From an uncultured Terriglobus sp. (GTDB lineage Bacteria; Acidobacteriota; Terriglobia; Terriglobales; Acidobacteriaceae), in assembly GCA_937859825.1 (NCBI GenBank), contig CALMAP010000283.1, positions 1 to 22,808 of the forward strand: 22,808 nt of DNA, given 5' to 3'. Positions 7,961 to 16,176 of the stretch are shown here, in pieces. The first letter of the stretch is position 1. Each line of letters starts with the position of its first letter. A program made the translations under genes and the position numbers. The notes under the pieces are model-generated. The model did not search any database. It saw only the letters and a list, made by a program, of their open reading frames with translations, and was not told the origin of the DNA.

Positions 7961-8003
7961 TTTCACTTGGATGCGCCTGCAAGCTGGCATGGATGTGGTG
8001 CGC

Positions 8004-8028
8004 CCCACGTTCGCGCGGCTAACGTGGG
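8004..8028. repeat. Inverted repeat CCCACGTT-N9-AACGTGGG
   Basis: Perfect 8-base arms at 8004-8011 and 8021-8028 around a 9-base loop. It lies in the 184-bp gap upstream of the DUF3299 operon (start 7949) and downstream of the amidohydrolase gene. It could be an operator for the operon or a hairpin ending the amidohydrolase transcript. No T-rich tract follows on the minus strand, which weakens the terminator reading. Confidence 0.6.
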
Positions 8029-8048
8029 TTCATCTGAAGGTTCGTAGC

Positions 8049-8089
8049 TGCCCCACCTTAGCCGCAGAGAAAGCGGCGAGGGTGGGGCA
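8049..8089. repeat. REP-like GC-rich palindrome in intergenic DNA
   Basis: Two 17-base arms (8049-8065 beginning TGCCCCACC, and 8073-8089 ending GGTGGGGCA) pair at 15 of 17 positions around a 7-base loop. Elements of this style, with TGCCCC/GGGGCA ends, are common between genes in acidobacterial genomes as I recall them. Only one copy is visible in this window, so its repeat status is inferred. It lies 45 bp past the amidohydrolase stop on the minus strand and may help end or stabilise that transcript. Confidence 0.65.
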
Positions 8090-8133
8090 CATGCGCTCTG
8101 TCATTGGTCATAAGAGCACGGGCATCGGCAAAG

Positions 8134-9576
8134 CTACTTCTTCGGAATCGCTTTGTCCTGCGACTGGGGCGTTGCGTTCGTCGGAGGCGCGCCCACCGGA
8201 GTGGAAGTGGGAAAGCGCTGCCCGTGCGACGCACCAAACGGGCGTTCGTTGAAGACGGTCCAACGCCGCGCCTGCCGTTCATCGGCCGAGTGCTGCGTGG
8301 CGTCCCACATGTCGGCGGAAAGGCCGTTCAGGTCGTAGACGATCTTGCCGTCCTTGATCGTCATCTGGCAGACGAGCTTCTGGCTGCCGAACATCTTGGT
8401 GTTGTACATGTCCACCAGGCCGAACTTGCCATTCTCGACGGAGAGCACAGCCACGTCGGCGATGCCGCCCACGGAGAGATTGCCGTACTGCTCCTGCCTG
8501 ATCTCGTGTGCGGGATGCGAGGTCATCTGTGCGACCACCTGCGGAATGGTCTCGCCTAGTGCCAGCAGCTTGTCCGCCGTGGTCAGCAGGTCTTTCATGC
8601 CGTTGTTCATCGAGCCCACGTGCAGATCGGTCGAAATGGAATCAGGCTGGTAGCCAGACTTCACGATGGGTGCGGCCACCGTCCAGGCGAAGCTTCCGCC
8701 GCCATGACCCACGTCGCAGTAGATGCCGCGCTTGCGCATGACCAGCAGCGCCTCGGATGGCAGACCGGTCGTCGGGTCCTGCTCGCCGCGCAGGCCGGAG
8801 AAGCAGTGGGTGTAGATGTCGCCGGGCCGTAGATGCTCACTGACAAGCTGCAGCAGTGTGCGCTCGATGCGGCGCGCACCATAGTCGATCATGACCGGCA
8901 CGTTCGCGATGTTGCCTGCCATCACGGCCTGGTCGTAGGGCTTCCACTCCGGCCCGGTAAAGTGCGCGCTCTTGATGCCGACGATCACGCCGGGAAACTG
9001 TTTCGCCTTGTCGCCGGTCAGCTTGCCGTCCATGTCGTCAAGGTTGTCTTCAAACTTGCTGCCGCGCATGCCGGAGCCGACAATGTTCAACTCGGCAAGA
9101 ACGCGGGTGCGGCTACGGTCGATGATCTTGTCCTTGAAGTCGTCGAAGTTCTTCCATCCGGAGCTGCCCGCGTCCACGATGGTGGTCACGCCGTTGCGTA
9201 GAGTAAAGCCGTCGGGATAGACGGAAAGGTCGCCCGCGTAGGACCCCTTCTCACCCGTGCCGGTATAAACGTGCGTGTGCAGGTCGATCAGGCCCGGCGT
9301 AACGTAAAGGCCTTTCACGTCGATGGTCTTGAGCGCGTCCTTCGAGTTCAGGTGCGGTGCGACCTTCGCGATCTTGCCGTCCTTGATGCCTACATCGCTG
9401 TCCGTATCGATGTGGTTGCGGTCGTCCAGCACATGGCCGTTTACCAGCAAAAGGTCATAGGGCAGAGGGTTGGGCGGCATCGCCGGACCGCGCGCGGGGC
9501 CCTCCTGTGCGTGAAGAAGACCTGTGCCAAACACTGCTGCGCCGAAAGCGGCCAGTCTTAACGTACGGACAAACAT
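8134..9576 (-). CDS. Secreted metal-dependent amidohydrolase/deacetylase
   Basis: An amidohydrolase-superfamily TIM barrel, 480 residues, with a signal peptide (1-23, cleavage near 'LHA|QE'). Metal-site residues are visible in order: 'DLHTH' (His100, His102), 'IKSAHF' with Lys202 as the likely carboxylated bridging lysine, 'YTHCF' (His257), 'VGHGGGSF' (His291) and 'STDLH' with Asp317. The typical C-terminal composite domain ends with 'MTIKDGKIVYD'. It matches the amidohydrolase/deacetylase branch related to Atu3266 and EF0837, whose substrates are mostly unknown amides or esters. A low-complexity Pro/Thr/Gln tail (about 455-480) is extra. ATG 9576 is chosen for GAGG five bases upstream (9582-9585); GTG at 9582 is the alternative. 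Export suggests action in the periplasm on a peptide, cell-wall fragment or acylated compound; no specific substrate can be read. Confidence 0.88.
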   Translation of the reverse strand: MFVRTLRLAAFGAAVFGTGLLHAQEGPARGPAMPPNPLPYDLLLVNGHVLDDRNHIDTDSDVGIKDGKIAKVAPHLNSKDALKTIDVKGLYVTPGLIDLHTHVYTGTGEKGSYAGDLSVYPDGFTLRNGVTTIVDAGSSGWKNFDDFKDKIIDRSRTRVLAELNIVGSGMRGSKFEDNLDDMDGKLTGDKAKQFPGVIVGIKSAHFTGPEWKPYDQAVMAGNIANVPVMIDYGARRIERTLLQLVSEHLRPGDIYTHCFSGLRGEQDPTTGLPSEALLVMRKRGIYCDVGHGGGSFAWTVAAPIVKSGYQPDSISTDLHVGSMNNGMKDLLTTADKLLALGETIPQVVAQMTSHPAHEIRQEQYGNLSVGGIADVAVLSVENGKFGLVDMYNTKMFGSQKLVCQMTIKDGKIVYDLNGLSADMWDATQHSADERQARRWTVFNERPFGASHGQRFPTSTPVGAPPTNATPQSQDKAIPKK

Positions 9577-9709
9577 TTGCACCTCGTAGCTCGTTCCAAG
9601 AACGATGAACGCAATGCAGACACTTTAACGCAGCGGAGAGGCTGGCTTCTCTCGCCATAGGGCATCTGCCGTAGATGGGTGCCTGTTTTTGTCTCGCGAT
9701 CTTTGAGGA

Positions 9710-9737
9710 CTGGCCTGGAGGAGATCTAAAAGGCCAG
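9710..9737 (-). terminator. Possible hairpin at the end of TonB receptor 1
   Basis: CTGGCCT (9710-9716) and AGGCCAG (9731-9737) form a perfect 7-bp stem with a 14-base loop across the TAG stop at 9726-9728. On the minus strand no run of T follows, so this is at best a weak or Rho-assisted end. Confidence 0.3.
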
Positions 9738-12700
9738 CTTCAAACTGAACTGGAGTTGTCGTGATGTTGCGGCGGAGGTGATTACGCCTGCGCTGGTGTT
9801 AGGCACGACTGTTGCAGTCTGGTTGATTGCAGTTCCTTGTGTCGGGCCTGAGGTAAACACCACGGGATTGGGCTGGCCCAGGTTGGTGTGGTTCAACAGG
9901 TTGAATGCCTCTGCGCGGAACTGCGCGTCGATGTGCTCGGTGATCTGCGTGGACTTGCGCAGGGAAACGTCCCAGCTTACGAAGCCGGGAGCGGTAAGCG
10001 TGTTGCGGCCCAGGTTGCCGACCGTGCCATAAGCCGGAGCGGCGAAGGCCTCGGGATGGAAAAAGCGGGTGGCGCGCTGCGCCGTGCTTCCCTCCGTGTA
10101 GAGAGCGCCGTTGAATACGCGGCTCAGGTCAGGCCGCACCGGGTTGCGGCTGTCGCCTGAGCCTGTGGGGTTGTAGCCAAGCTGTGGCGTAAGCGGCAGG
10201 CCACTCTGCACGGTCACGATGTCGCTCAACGCCCAGCCGCCCACAACGCGGGTGAGTCTGGTGCCGGCGTTCTTCAGCAGCGCATGACCTGGTCCGAACG
10301 GCAGATCGTAGGTGTTGTTGAACGCGGCGATGTGGCGCACGTCCGTTGCCGCTCGGCCGTAATCGAGCGATGGGTCTTTGGGATAAGAGACGAACGCCGG
10401 CGTGTTCGACGAGACGCTGGTGTTCCACGCGGTGCCGTTGTCCAGGTTCTTGCTGTAGGTGTACACCGCCCGGAACTGCAGCCCGTGTCGAGTGGATTGC
10501 CGCAGGTCGACTACGCCTGCGTTGTAATTTGTGAAGCCACCCGTGATCCAGGAGATGGTGTTGGCGAGACCTGGCTGCGGGCGCGTCGTGTTTGGGTAGT
10601 AGCGCGTCCCGTTTGGCACACCCACCGGGCAGTTGTTGCTGCACACGATGGATGCCGGCTCGTTTTGATTGGCGGAGAGGATCTGGTTGTTTGCTTTCGA
10701 GCCGATGTATCCGGCAGTGAGTGAAAGTCCCTGCGTAAGCTGCCGCTCCACATGCAGAGCCCAGCTATACACAATGGGCGTGGGCAGATCGAACTGTACG
10801 GTATGTGGCGAGATCAGGCCCGCGGAGCCGCCGGTCGGGTTTGCAATCGAGACATTGGTGTACGTCAGGATCGTGTTGAACGGCGGCGAAGAATCGAAAC
10901 GGTAATCCAGGTTATCGAGCAGGGAACGATGGACGCCGAAGCCCGCGCGTACCGCCGTCTTACCGTCCGTAGTCGCCTTCCACGCCAGCCCGATGCGTGG
11001 CTCCCACAGCAGCTTTGCCCGGTTTACCAGAAGGCCGCGCCTGCCCACCGTAGGTGTCGCGTTGATGACGCCGTTGGTGTACTGAAACGAGGGTGCCTTG
11101 TTGTCCGGGGAGTTCCATCCGTCGGTGGACTCCGTGCGGATGCCCGCACTGATTTCGAGTTGCGGCACCGGCTTCCACTTGTCCTCAAGGTAGGTGGCGA
11201 GCATGGTGCTGCGAAAGCCGAGCTGCGTGGGTGTCGGCACATAGGAGAAGTTACGCATCGTGCCCGCAAGAAATGTGCTCAACGAAGCGAAGTTGGCCTG
11301 GCCGTTCTGCTGCTGTGCAAGCAGGCCGGCCGACCGCATCTGCTGTGCCCATGCACCGGCTTCAATCTGGTGCTTGCCAAGCGTGTAGTAGACGTGGTCG
11401 TCGACCGTGTAGAGGGTGCGCGCCAACGCGTTGTTGCTGCCCACGTTGGTCCCCGCCGCGCTCAACTGGCCTGTGGCGTTCGACCCGGTTGAGCCCGCGA
11501 TCACGATGGCGCCCACCGGTCTTCCAGCAACGAACGTACCTGCCGCAGCCTGCACGTCTGCTGGAACCGAACCCACGAAGTAGAACGCAGCACGTGAGAC
11601 CCCAAGCCGCGCGGTGTTCAACAGGCGAGGCGTGAAGACATGCTGTTCCTGCACGCTGAACACCTGTGCACGCATGGACTCATCGATCAGGGAGAGCGGA
11701 TTTTGGGTAGGTGTGTGTGCAATGGAGTCGTCGACGGTGTACACCGCGAAGAGCAGATCATTGGGGCCGACATTCGCATCAAAGCGCGTCGTTCCGAAGT
11801 CTTCCCGAATGCGCTGTGTAGGCGACGAGTACGCGAGGGCGATACCGCCGCCGAGGTCTGGCCCGTTCGCCACCGGCCACAGGTTCAGGAACGGCCGTAC
11901 CGCAGTTGCCGCGGTAGCGCGCGAAGCGGCATTGGGCACGATGGTTACGTTGCTGAGGCCCAGGTTCTGCCGGTAGCCCTCATAGTTGCCGAAAAGAAAG
12001 AACCGGTCATGCCGCAGTGGGCCGCCCAGCGCCGCACCAAAGTTGTTGCGCTGAAAGCGTGGCTTCTGCGGCAGGTCGAAGTAGTTGCGCGCATCCAACG
12101 CGGAATTACGCAGGTACTCATACACTGAGCCGTGTACGCGATTGGTGCCGGAAGCGGTCACGATGCTGATTTGCGCGCCCTGCCGCTTGCCATAACTGGC
12201 GCCGTAGGTGTCGGCGACCACGTTGAACTCGCGCACTGCTTCCACGCCCAGCAACTGCCCGCTGGTGCCGCCGGGCGTCACGTTGATCAGGGACGCGCCC
12301 GTGTACTCCACGCCATTCAGCAAATAGAGGTTGTCCTGTGGGCGGCGGCCTGCGACGGAGAACATATTGCCTACCGACGAGTTCGACGTTCCAATGGAAC
12401 CGGCTCGCTGCGACGTGTAGTTGACCGTGGCGGGGTTGAGCGTGATGAGCTGGTCGTAGCTGCGCCCGTTCAAGGGCAACTCTTTCACCTGCCGCTCGTT
12501 GACCAGGCCGGAGAGCTGCTCATTGGAGAGATTCACGGTAGGTGCAGCATCCGTGACTGTGACGTCAGCGGTCGAGGATGCCACCCGCAGCGTCAAATCC
12601 AGCATCAGGGACTGCCCGATCGTAAGCTCTACGCCGACGTGACGTTCCGGCGCAAAGCCGGGAGCCGTCACAATTACGGTGTATCTGCCCACCGCGATGG

Positions 12701-12917
12701 ACGGTGCGGCGTAATGCCCGGCACGATCGGTCAACAGGCGGCGCTCGGTGCCCGTCTCTTCATTGCGGACAGTTACGGCTGCTCCGGCGACCACGGCACC
12801 CGCAGCGTCGGTCACGGTGCCGTCCATCGTGGCGCCAACTACCTGGGCAGAGATGGATGTTGCACTGGCAAGTATGGAAAACGACAGTACTGCGTAGGAA
12901 CTACGGAAGAACGTCAT
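9726..12917 (-). CDS. Oar-like TonB-dependent outer-membrane receptor 1
   Basis: A 1063-residue receptor. It has a signal peptide (1-24, 'SATSISA|QV'), a carboxypeptidase-regulatory-like beta-sandwich (about 28-110, 'GTVTDAAGAVVAGAAVTV' through 'VGRYTVIVTAPGF'), a plug with 'KELPLNGRSYDQL' near 145, then a very long beta-barrel rich in alternating aromatic residues. It ends in 'LQFSLKLAF' with the C-terminal Phe needed for outer-membrane insertion. This architecture is massively expanded in Acidobacteria, and the ligands are mostly unknown. Neighbours are a sialidase-like propeller upstream and a secreted amidohydrolase downstream on the same strand, which suggests uptake or binding of a glycan or peptide fragment, but this is only context. 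The Shine-Dalgarno candidate AGGA is distant (about 11 bases). Length and ends look complete, with no frameshift seen. Confidence 0.92.
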   Translation of the reverse strand: MTFFRSSYAVLSFSILASATSISAQVVGATMDGTVTDAAGAVVAGAAVTVRNEETGTERRLLTDRAGHYAAPSIAVGRYTVIVTAPGFAPERHVGVELTIGQSLMLDLTLRVASSTADVTVTDAAPTVNLSNEQLSGLVNERQVKELPLNGRSYDQLITLNPATVNYTSQRAGSIGTSNSSVGNMFSVAGRRPQDNLYLLNGVEYTGASLINVTPGGTSGQLLGVEAVREFNVVADTYGASYGKRQGAQISIVTASGTNRVHGSVYEYLRNSALDARNYFDLPQKPRFQRNNFGAALGGPLRHDRFFLFGNYEGYRQNLGLSNVTIVPNAASRATAATAVRPFLNLWPVANGPDLGGGIALAYSSPTQRIREDFGTTRFDANVGPNDLLFAVYTVDDSIAHTPTQNPLSLIDESMRAQVFSVQEQHVFTPRLLNTARLGVSRAAFYFVGSVPADVQAAAGTFVAGRPVGAIVIAGSTGSNATGQLSAAGTNVGSNNALARTLYTVDDHVYYTLGKHQIEAGAWAQQMRSAGLLAQQQNGQANFASLSTFLAGTMRNFSYVPTPTQLGFRSTMLATYLEDKWKPVPQLEISAGIRTESTDGWNSPDNKAPSFQYTNGVINATPTVGRRGLLVNRAKLLWEPRIGLAWKATTDGKTAVRAGFGVHRSLLDNLDYRFDSSPPFNTILTYTNVSIANPTGGSAGLISPHTVQFDLPTPIVYSWALHVERQLTQGLSLTAGYIGSKANNQILSANQNEPASIVCSNNCPVGVPNGTRYYPNTTRPQPGLANTISWITGGFTNYNAGVVDLRQSTRHGLQFRAVYTYSKNLDNGTAWNTSVSSNTPAFVSYPKDPSLDYGRAATDVRHIAAFNNTYDLPFGPGHALLKNAGTRLTRVVGGWALSDIVTVQSGLPLTPQLGYNPTGSGDSRNPVRPDLSRVFNGALYTEGSTAQRATRFFHPEAFAAPAYGTVGNLGRNTLTAPGFVSWDVSLRKSTQITEHIDAQFRAEAFNLLNHTNLGQPNPVVFTSGPTQGTAINQTATVVPNTSAGVITSAATSRQLQFSLKLAF

Positions 12918-13253
12918 GAAATGCGAAATCCTTTGTGTTGTCAGCCTGTTGCTTTGCGGCGAGAATGCTCTACGCCGCCATGGGCAGCATCAGCGACAAC
13001 AACGGAGCGACAGCACAGCGCGCATAGTCACGAGACAACGTCCTTTGCGGGATCAGACAGATCGCAGGAAAGCTTCAGCAGAAGAAAGAGGGGGAAGACG
13101 ATAGCTCGATCTAACGGCAACAACAACAGGTCGCAAACTGAGAGCGGAACGTCATGAGTCAGTTGTAACCCAAAGCTGGCAGGATGGGAAGTTTTCGTTC
13201 GTCCTACGAGTGACTTGTCCAAGAGCAAATGCCCTGTTGCCGCAGGGTTCCAA
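12918..13253 (-). promoter_or_regulatory. 336-bp leader/promoter region of TonB receptor 1
   Basis: No convincing gene lies here. On the minus strand it should hold the promoter and 5' leader of receptor 1. A GC-only inverted repeat, GCGGCG (12956-12961) and CGCCGC (12973-12978) with an 11-base loop, sits about 39 bases before the ATG and could form a leader hairpin. No clear -35/-10 pair was identified by eye. Confidence 0.4.
13232..13247 (-). terminator. Weak hairpin just after the sialidase-like gene
   Basis: CCCTG (13232-13236) and CAGGG (13243-13247) with a 6-base loop, starting seven bases past the stop codon. The stem is short and the following minus-strand sequence is only mildly T-rich, so termination is possible but not sure. 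Confidence 0.3.
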
Positions 13254-14357
13254 TCAGTTAGGCACATCAGCAAGAGCGAGGCGCACGTACTTGATGCTCT
13301 TGCGATTAAAGGTGTAGGTCATCAGAAGATCGCCGTTCTCCGCCTGCACAAGCGCAGGGTAGGAGTATTCGCCTGGCGTGTCTTCCAGCGTGTGAAACAT
13401 GCGAAAGTGTTCTCCGTCCGGGCTGACGGCGAGGTTGAGCGGGGTGCGGCCAGTCGTCGTGTTGTTGTAGATCATCACCACGCGGCCGTCCCCGAGGCTT
13501 GCCGCATCGATACCCGAGTTTGGATTTGGCACATCGAGCGGACGCGCCTGCGTCCAGGTCACGCCATCGTCTAGTGAGTCCGCGACGGCGACACGCGCGG
13601 TTCTGGCTGTAGAACGCGCATACAGGCGCAGATGATGACCGTCGCGCTGAACGACCGATGGCTGAATGATGCCCTGGGTAAAGTTCCAATCGTTGGAACC
13701 GGGTACGTCAGCGCGGCTTGTACCGTCGCCATAGCCTTTGTTGTTCAGGTCCGGCGGAGGCACGATCGGCCCGATCTTTGCCCAGGTCACGCCGTTGTCC
13801 GTGCTGCGCTCGATCCAGACCGCCCACGCGCGATAGCTCTCGACCGAAGAACCGCTCACGATAGTTCCGTTTTTGAGTACGAGCGGCTTTGCGCGGATCG
13901 GCCCAAGCAGCCCTGCAGGCAAGTGCTCCGGCACCGACCAGGTCCTGCCGTTGTCCGTGCTGAACATGCGGCCCGCGCTCCATGCGGTAGGGTGCGAACC
14001 AAACTTGTAATAAAGCCACAGCCGCCCATCCGCCGTGTAGAAAAGCACGGGGTTGTAGCAGGCCACACCGGGTTCGCGTACAAGTTCCACTGGCTTGGAC
14101 CAGCCTGCCGCATCGCGCTCCGCACCCCAGATCGCCACGTCAGGCTTGCTCTCATACGTCCCGCCGAACCACGCAGCCATGACGTTGTGGTTCTTCAGTT
14201 CAACAACCGTCGAGGCGTGACTGGAAGGAAAGCTGGTTGAGCCGATTGGGAAGATGAGTTCCGAGGCCTTCTGAGCCAAAAAGCAGTGCGTGTAAAGAGC
14301 CACCAGCAACATACAGCGCAGCGGCGCACGCGCGCCGTAAGAGGAGAGAATGCGCAT
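13254..14357 (-). CDS. Secreted Asp-box beta-propeller, sialidase-like (BNR) hydrolase
   Basis: A 367-residue exported protein (hydrophobic signal about 14-28). It contains three clear Asp-boxes: 'STDNGRTW' (133-140), 'STDNGVTW' (185-192) and 'SLDDGVTW' (261-268). It also has the N-terminal block 'SHASTVVELKN' and 'AAWFGGTYESKPDVAIW' seen in the BNR_2 sialidase-like family. The classic sialidase 'RIP' arginine motif is replaced by 'SHAST', so a true sialidase activity is doubtful. Related propellers cleave plant or bacterial glycans by other mechanisms. AAGG seven bases before ATG 14357 supports the start. It follows the M28 peptidase by 60 bp on the same strand and may be co-transcribed with it. 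The role proposed here is extracellular or periplasmic processing of an oligosaccharide; the substrate is unknown. Confidence 0.82.
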   Translation of the reverse strand: MRILSSYGARAPLRCMLLVALYTHCFLAQKASELIFPIGSTSFPSSHASTVVELKNHNVMAAWFGGTYESKPDVAIWGAERDAAGWSKPVELVREPGVACYNPVLFYTADGRLWLYYKFGSHPTAWSAGRMFSTDNGRTWSVPEHLPAGLLGPIRAKPLVLKNGTIVSGSSVESYRAWAVWIERSTDNGVTWAKIGPIVPPPDLNNKGYGDGTSRADVPGSNDWNFTQGIIQPSVVQRDGHHLRLYARSTARTARVAVADSLDDGVTWTQARPLDVPNPNSGIDAASLGDGRVVMIYNNTTTGRTPLNLAVSPDGEHFRMFHTLEDTPGEYSYPALVQAENGDLLMTYTFNRKSIKYVRLALADVPN

Positions 14358-14417
14358 TTCCTGACCTTACACGCCTCGCTTCAGGACGGCCATCGAGCCG
14401 CCCAAAGCGCGGATACG

Positions 14418-16064
14418 TTATTTCGGCTCACCTTGCGATGGCAGTGGCTTAGGCGTCTCCATGCGCGGCAGCATTTCGGGCCGGGTTGCCGCGTTCCAGG
14501 CGAACCACGCCTCAATGGCTGCGCCCTGCTCCACATCACCCTGCTGCACCCGGTCGTACAGGTCCATATTGCTGTGATGGGTGCGGGTGCCGTACTCCAG
14601 CGGGTCCTGCATGAAGCCGATACCGTTCAGGCCAATCCACGAAAAGCTGGTGGAGTCCGTACCGCCGGGCTGCAGCGTCGGACCTGCGCTTATACCTGTA
14701 ACAGCTTGAATCTCCAGATCACGAATAGGAACAATCCACGAGCGGAAGATGGCGGCAAGCTGGTCGTTGCCGAGTGCCTGTACCGCGCGAAAGCGCCCTG
14801 AGCCGCTGTCATCGTTGAAATAGACGTCCAGCTTCGCATACTCCGGCGTCTGCTTCATGGTGTCGCGCGGCGCGAAGTGCTGCTGCACGTAAGCCTTCGA
14901 TCCGTACAGCCCTTCTTCTTCGCCGCCCCAGAGCGCAACCCGCACCGTGCGCGCCATCGGCTTGTGAAGGGTCGTCAGAATGCGCATGGCCTCCATCGCT
15001 ACCGCGGAGCCTGTGCCGTTGTCGGTCGCGCCGGTGCCACCCTGCCAGCTATCGAAGTGGCCGCCGACCATGACGACTTCGTCTTTCTTCGTGGTTCCGG
15101 GAATCTCGCCGATCACGTTGAAGCCCATCAGGTCGTCGTTCTGGTACTCCGTCTGGATGTCGAAGGTCAGCTTCGGCTTTGCGCCATGCTGCAGCAGACG
15201 CGCGATGCGGTTGTACTGCTCCGGCGTGATTGCCACCATTGGCGGCGGGACAGGGTCCTTCGGGTTCTGCGAACCGCCGTAGCTGGCGAAGATGGTGCCG
15301 CCATCGCCGTTGTAGCCATAGTTCACTGCGACCAGCGCACCCTCGTCTTTGAGGAACTGGTTCACCTGGTTGCGCAGCACCGTGCCCGAAGGCGCCGCAG
15401 TGGAGAGCGCAGCCGCCGGATTAGGTGCGGCATTCGGTGCTCCGAATGGGCGGCCCAGCCTTGCAGGATCGGGCGTCAACGTGCGTTGCTGAATTTCGTC
15501 GTCCGTGAGCCGGTGTGCCTCGACCGTGGTGTGCATTTCGATAACTTTCGGCTCAGCCGTCAGCACGATTTTTCCGCGCAGCTTGCCCCGCCACTTGTCG
15601 ATGTCCTGCGGCCCGCGAATGGGCGCAAGGATCGGCTCACCCGATACAGGCCCGTTTGTTCCGGGTGTCCATGCGAGAGGAAAGCCGATCAGCGCGGCGT
15701 AGGCTGGCTCCTCCATCGCACCGTAGTACTTCTTGATTTGCCAGCCGGAGCCGAACGGTCCCCACGGCTCAAGGTGGACGTTCTGCAGCCCCCATGCCTT
15801 CATCTGCTGCATCGCCCACTGCGCCGCTGCGCGGTGGTTACGGCTGTTGTTCACGCGCGGACCATAGACCTCGCTGATGTAGTAGAGGTTTTCCATCACC
15901 TGCGATCGATTGAAAGCTTCCCGCTTAATCTGCGTAAGTGCGTTCAGGTCGACCTTGTCGCCGCTATCCTGCTGCGCCGGTGCTGCGGCCGGGCCAGTCA
16001 GGAGTACGACGACACATGCGGCCATTGCCAGTTTCTGCTTCGCAAATTGGAGTGCGTGGGTCAT
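14418..16064 (-). CDS. Secreted M28-family zinc metallopeptidase with PA-type insert
   Basis: A 548-residue aminopeptidase/carboxypeptidase-like enzyme with a signal peptide (about 10-30, 'GPAAAPA|QQ'). Zinc-site motifs of family M28 are intact: 'GGHFDSW' (His336, Asp338), 'TDNGTGSA' with bridging Asp348, 'GGEEEGLYGS' with general base Glu382 and zinc ligand Glu383, 'YFNDDSG' (Asp418), and 'RTHHSNMD' with His497. Residues from about 115 to 305 form an inserted region consistent with a protease-associated domain, with an Ala/Pro-rich stretch at 205-226. The open frame extends to 16346, but that extension crosses the terminator and the end of receptor 2, and the signal peptide begins at ATG 16064, so that start is chosen. 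No strong Shine-Dalgarno is visible there. It probably trims peptides in the periplasm or outside. Confidence 0.92.
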   Translation of the reverse strand: MTHALQFAKQKLAMAACVVVLLTGPAAAPAQQDSGDKVDLNALTQIKREAFNRSQVMENLYYISEVYGPRVNNSRNHRAAAQWAMQQMKAWGLQNVHLEPWGPFGSGWQIKKYYGAMEEPAYAALIGFPLAWTPGTNGPVSGEPILAPIRGPQDIDKWRGKLRGKIVLTAEPKVIEMHTTVEAHRLTDDEIQQRTLTPDPARLGRPFGAPNAAPNPAAALSTAAPSGTVLRNQVNQFLKDEGALVAVNYGYNGDGGTIFASYGGSQNPKDPVPPPMVAITPEQYNRIARLLQHGAKPKLTFDIQTEYQNDDLMGFNVIGEIPGTTKKDEVVMVGGHFDSWQGGTGATDNGTGSAVAMEAMRILTTLHKPMARTVRVALWGGEEEGLYGSKAYVQQHFAPRDTMKQTPEYAKLDVYFNDDSGSGRFRAVQALGNDQLAAIFRSWIVPIRDLEIQAVTGISAGPTLQPGGTDSTSFSWIGLNGIGFMQDPLEYGTRTHHSNMDLYDRVQQGDVEQGAAIEAWFAWNAATRPEMLPRMETPKPLPSQGEPK

Positions 16065-16118
16065 ACGCTTGTGCTCACTTTCAAGGCTGTTAAGCGGTGG
16101 AGATGCTTCAAAGGATCC

Positions 16119-16160
16119 AAAGAAGAAAAGCCCGCTGCCGTTGGGAGATCGACAGCGGGC
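16119..16160 (-). terminator. Intrinsic terminator after TonB receptor 2
   Basis: Perfect 8-bp stem GCCCGCTG (16130-16137) with CAGCGGGC (16153-16160) and a 15-base loop. On the minus strand it is followed at once by TTTTCTTCTTT (16129-16119). It begins 16 bases past the receptor 2 stop and lies 55 bases before the M28 start, so it separates the two genes or sets their expression ratio. Confidence 0.85.
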
Positions 16161-16176
16161 CAGATTCAGATCGTCT

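Noticed and set aside
9661..9683. Hairpin GGCATCT/AGATG..TGCC followed by TGTTTTTG on the plus strand
   Set aside because: It resembles a terminator only on the plus strand, where no gene ends. On the minus strand the T tract is missing.
12132..13157. 341-codon plus-strand open frame
   Set aside because: Mostly antisense to the N-terminus of TonB receptor 1, with no family resemblance.
13028..13273. 81-codon minus-strand frame in the leader of receptor 1
   Set aside because: Leucine-rich stretch but no ribosome binding site or known family. It overlaps the end of the sialidase-like gene and is better explained as untranslated leader.
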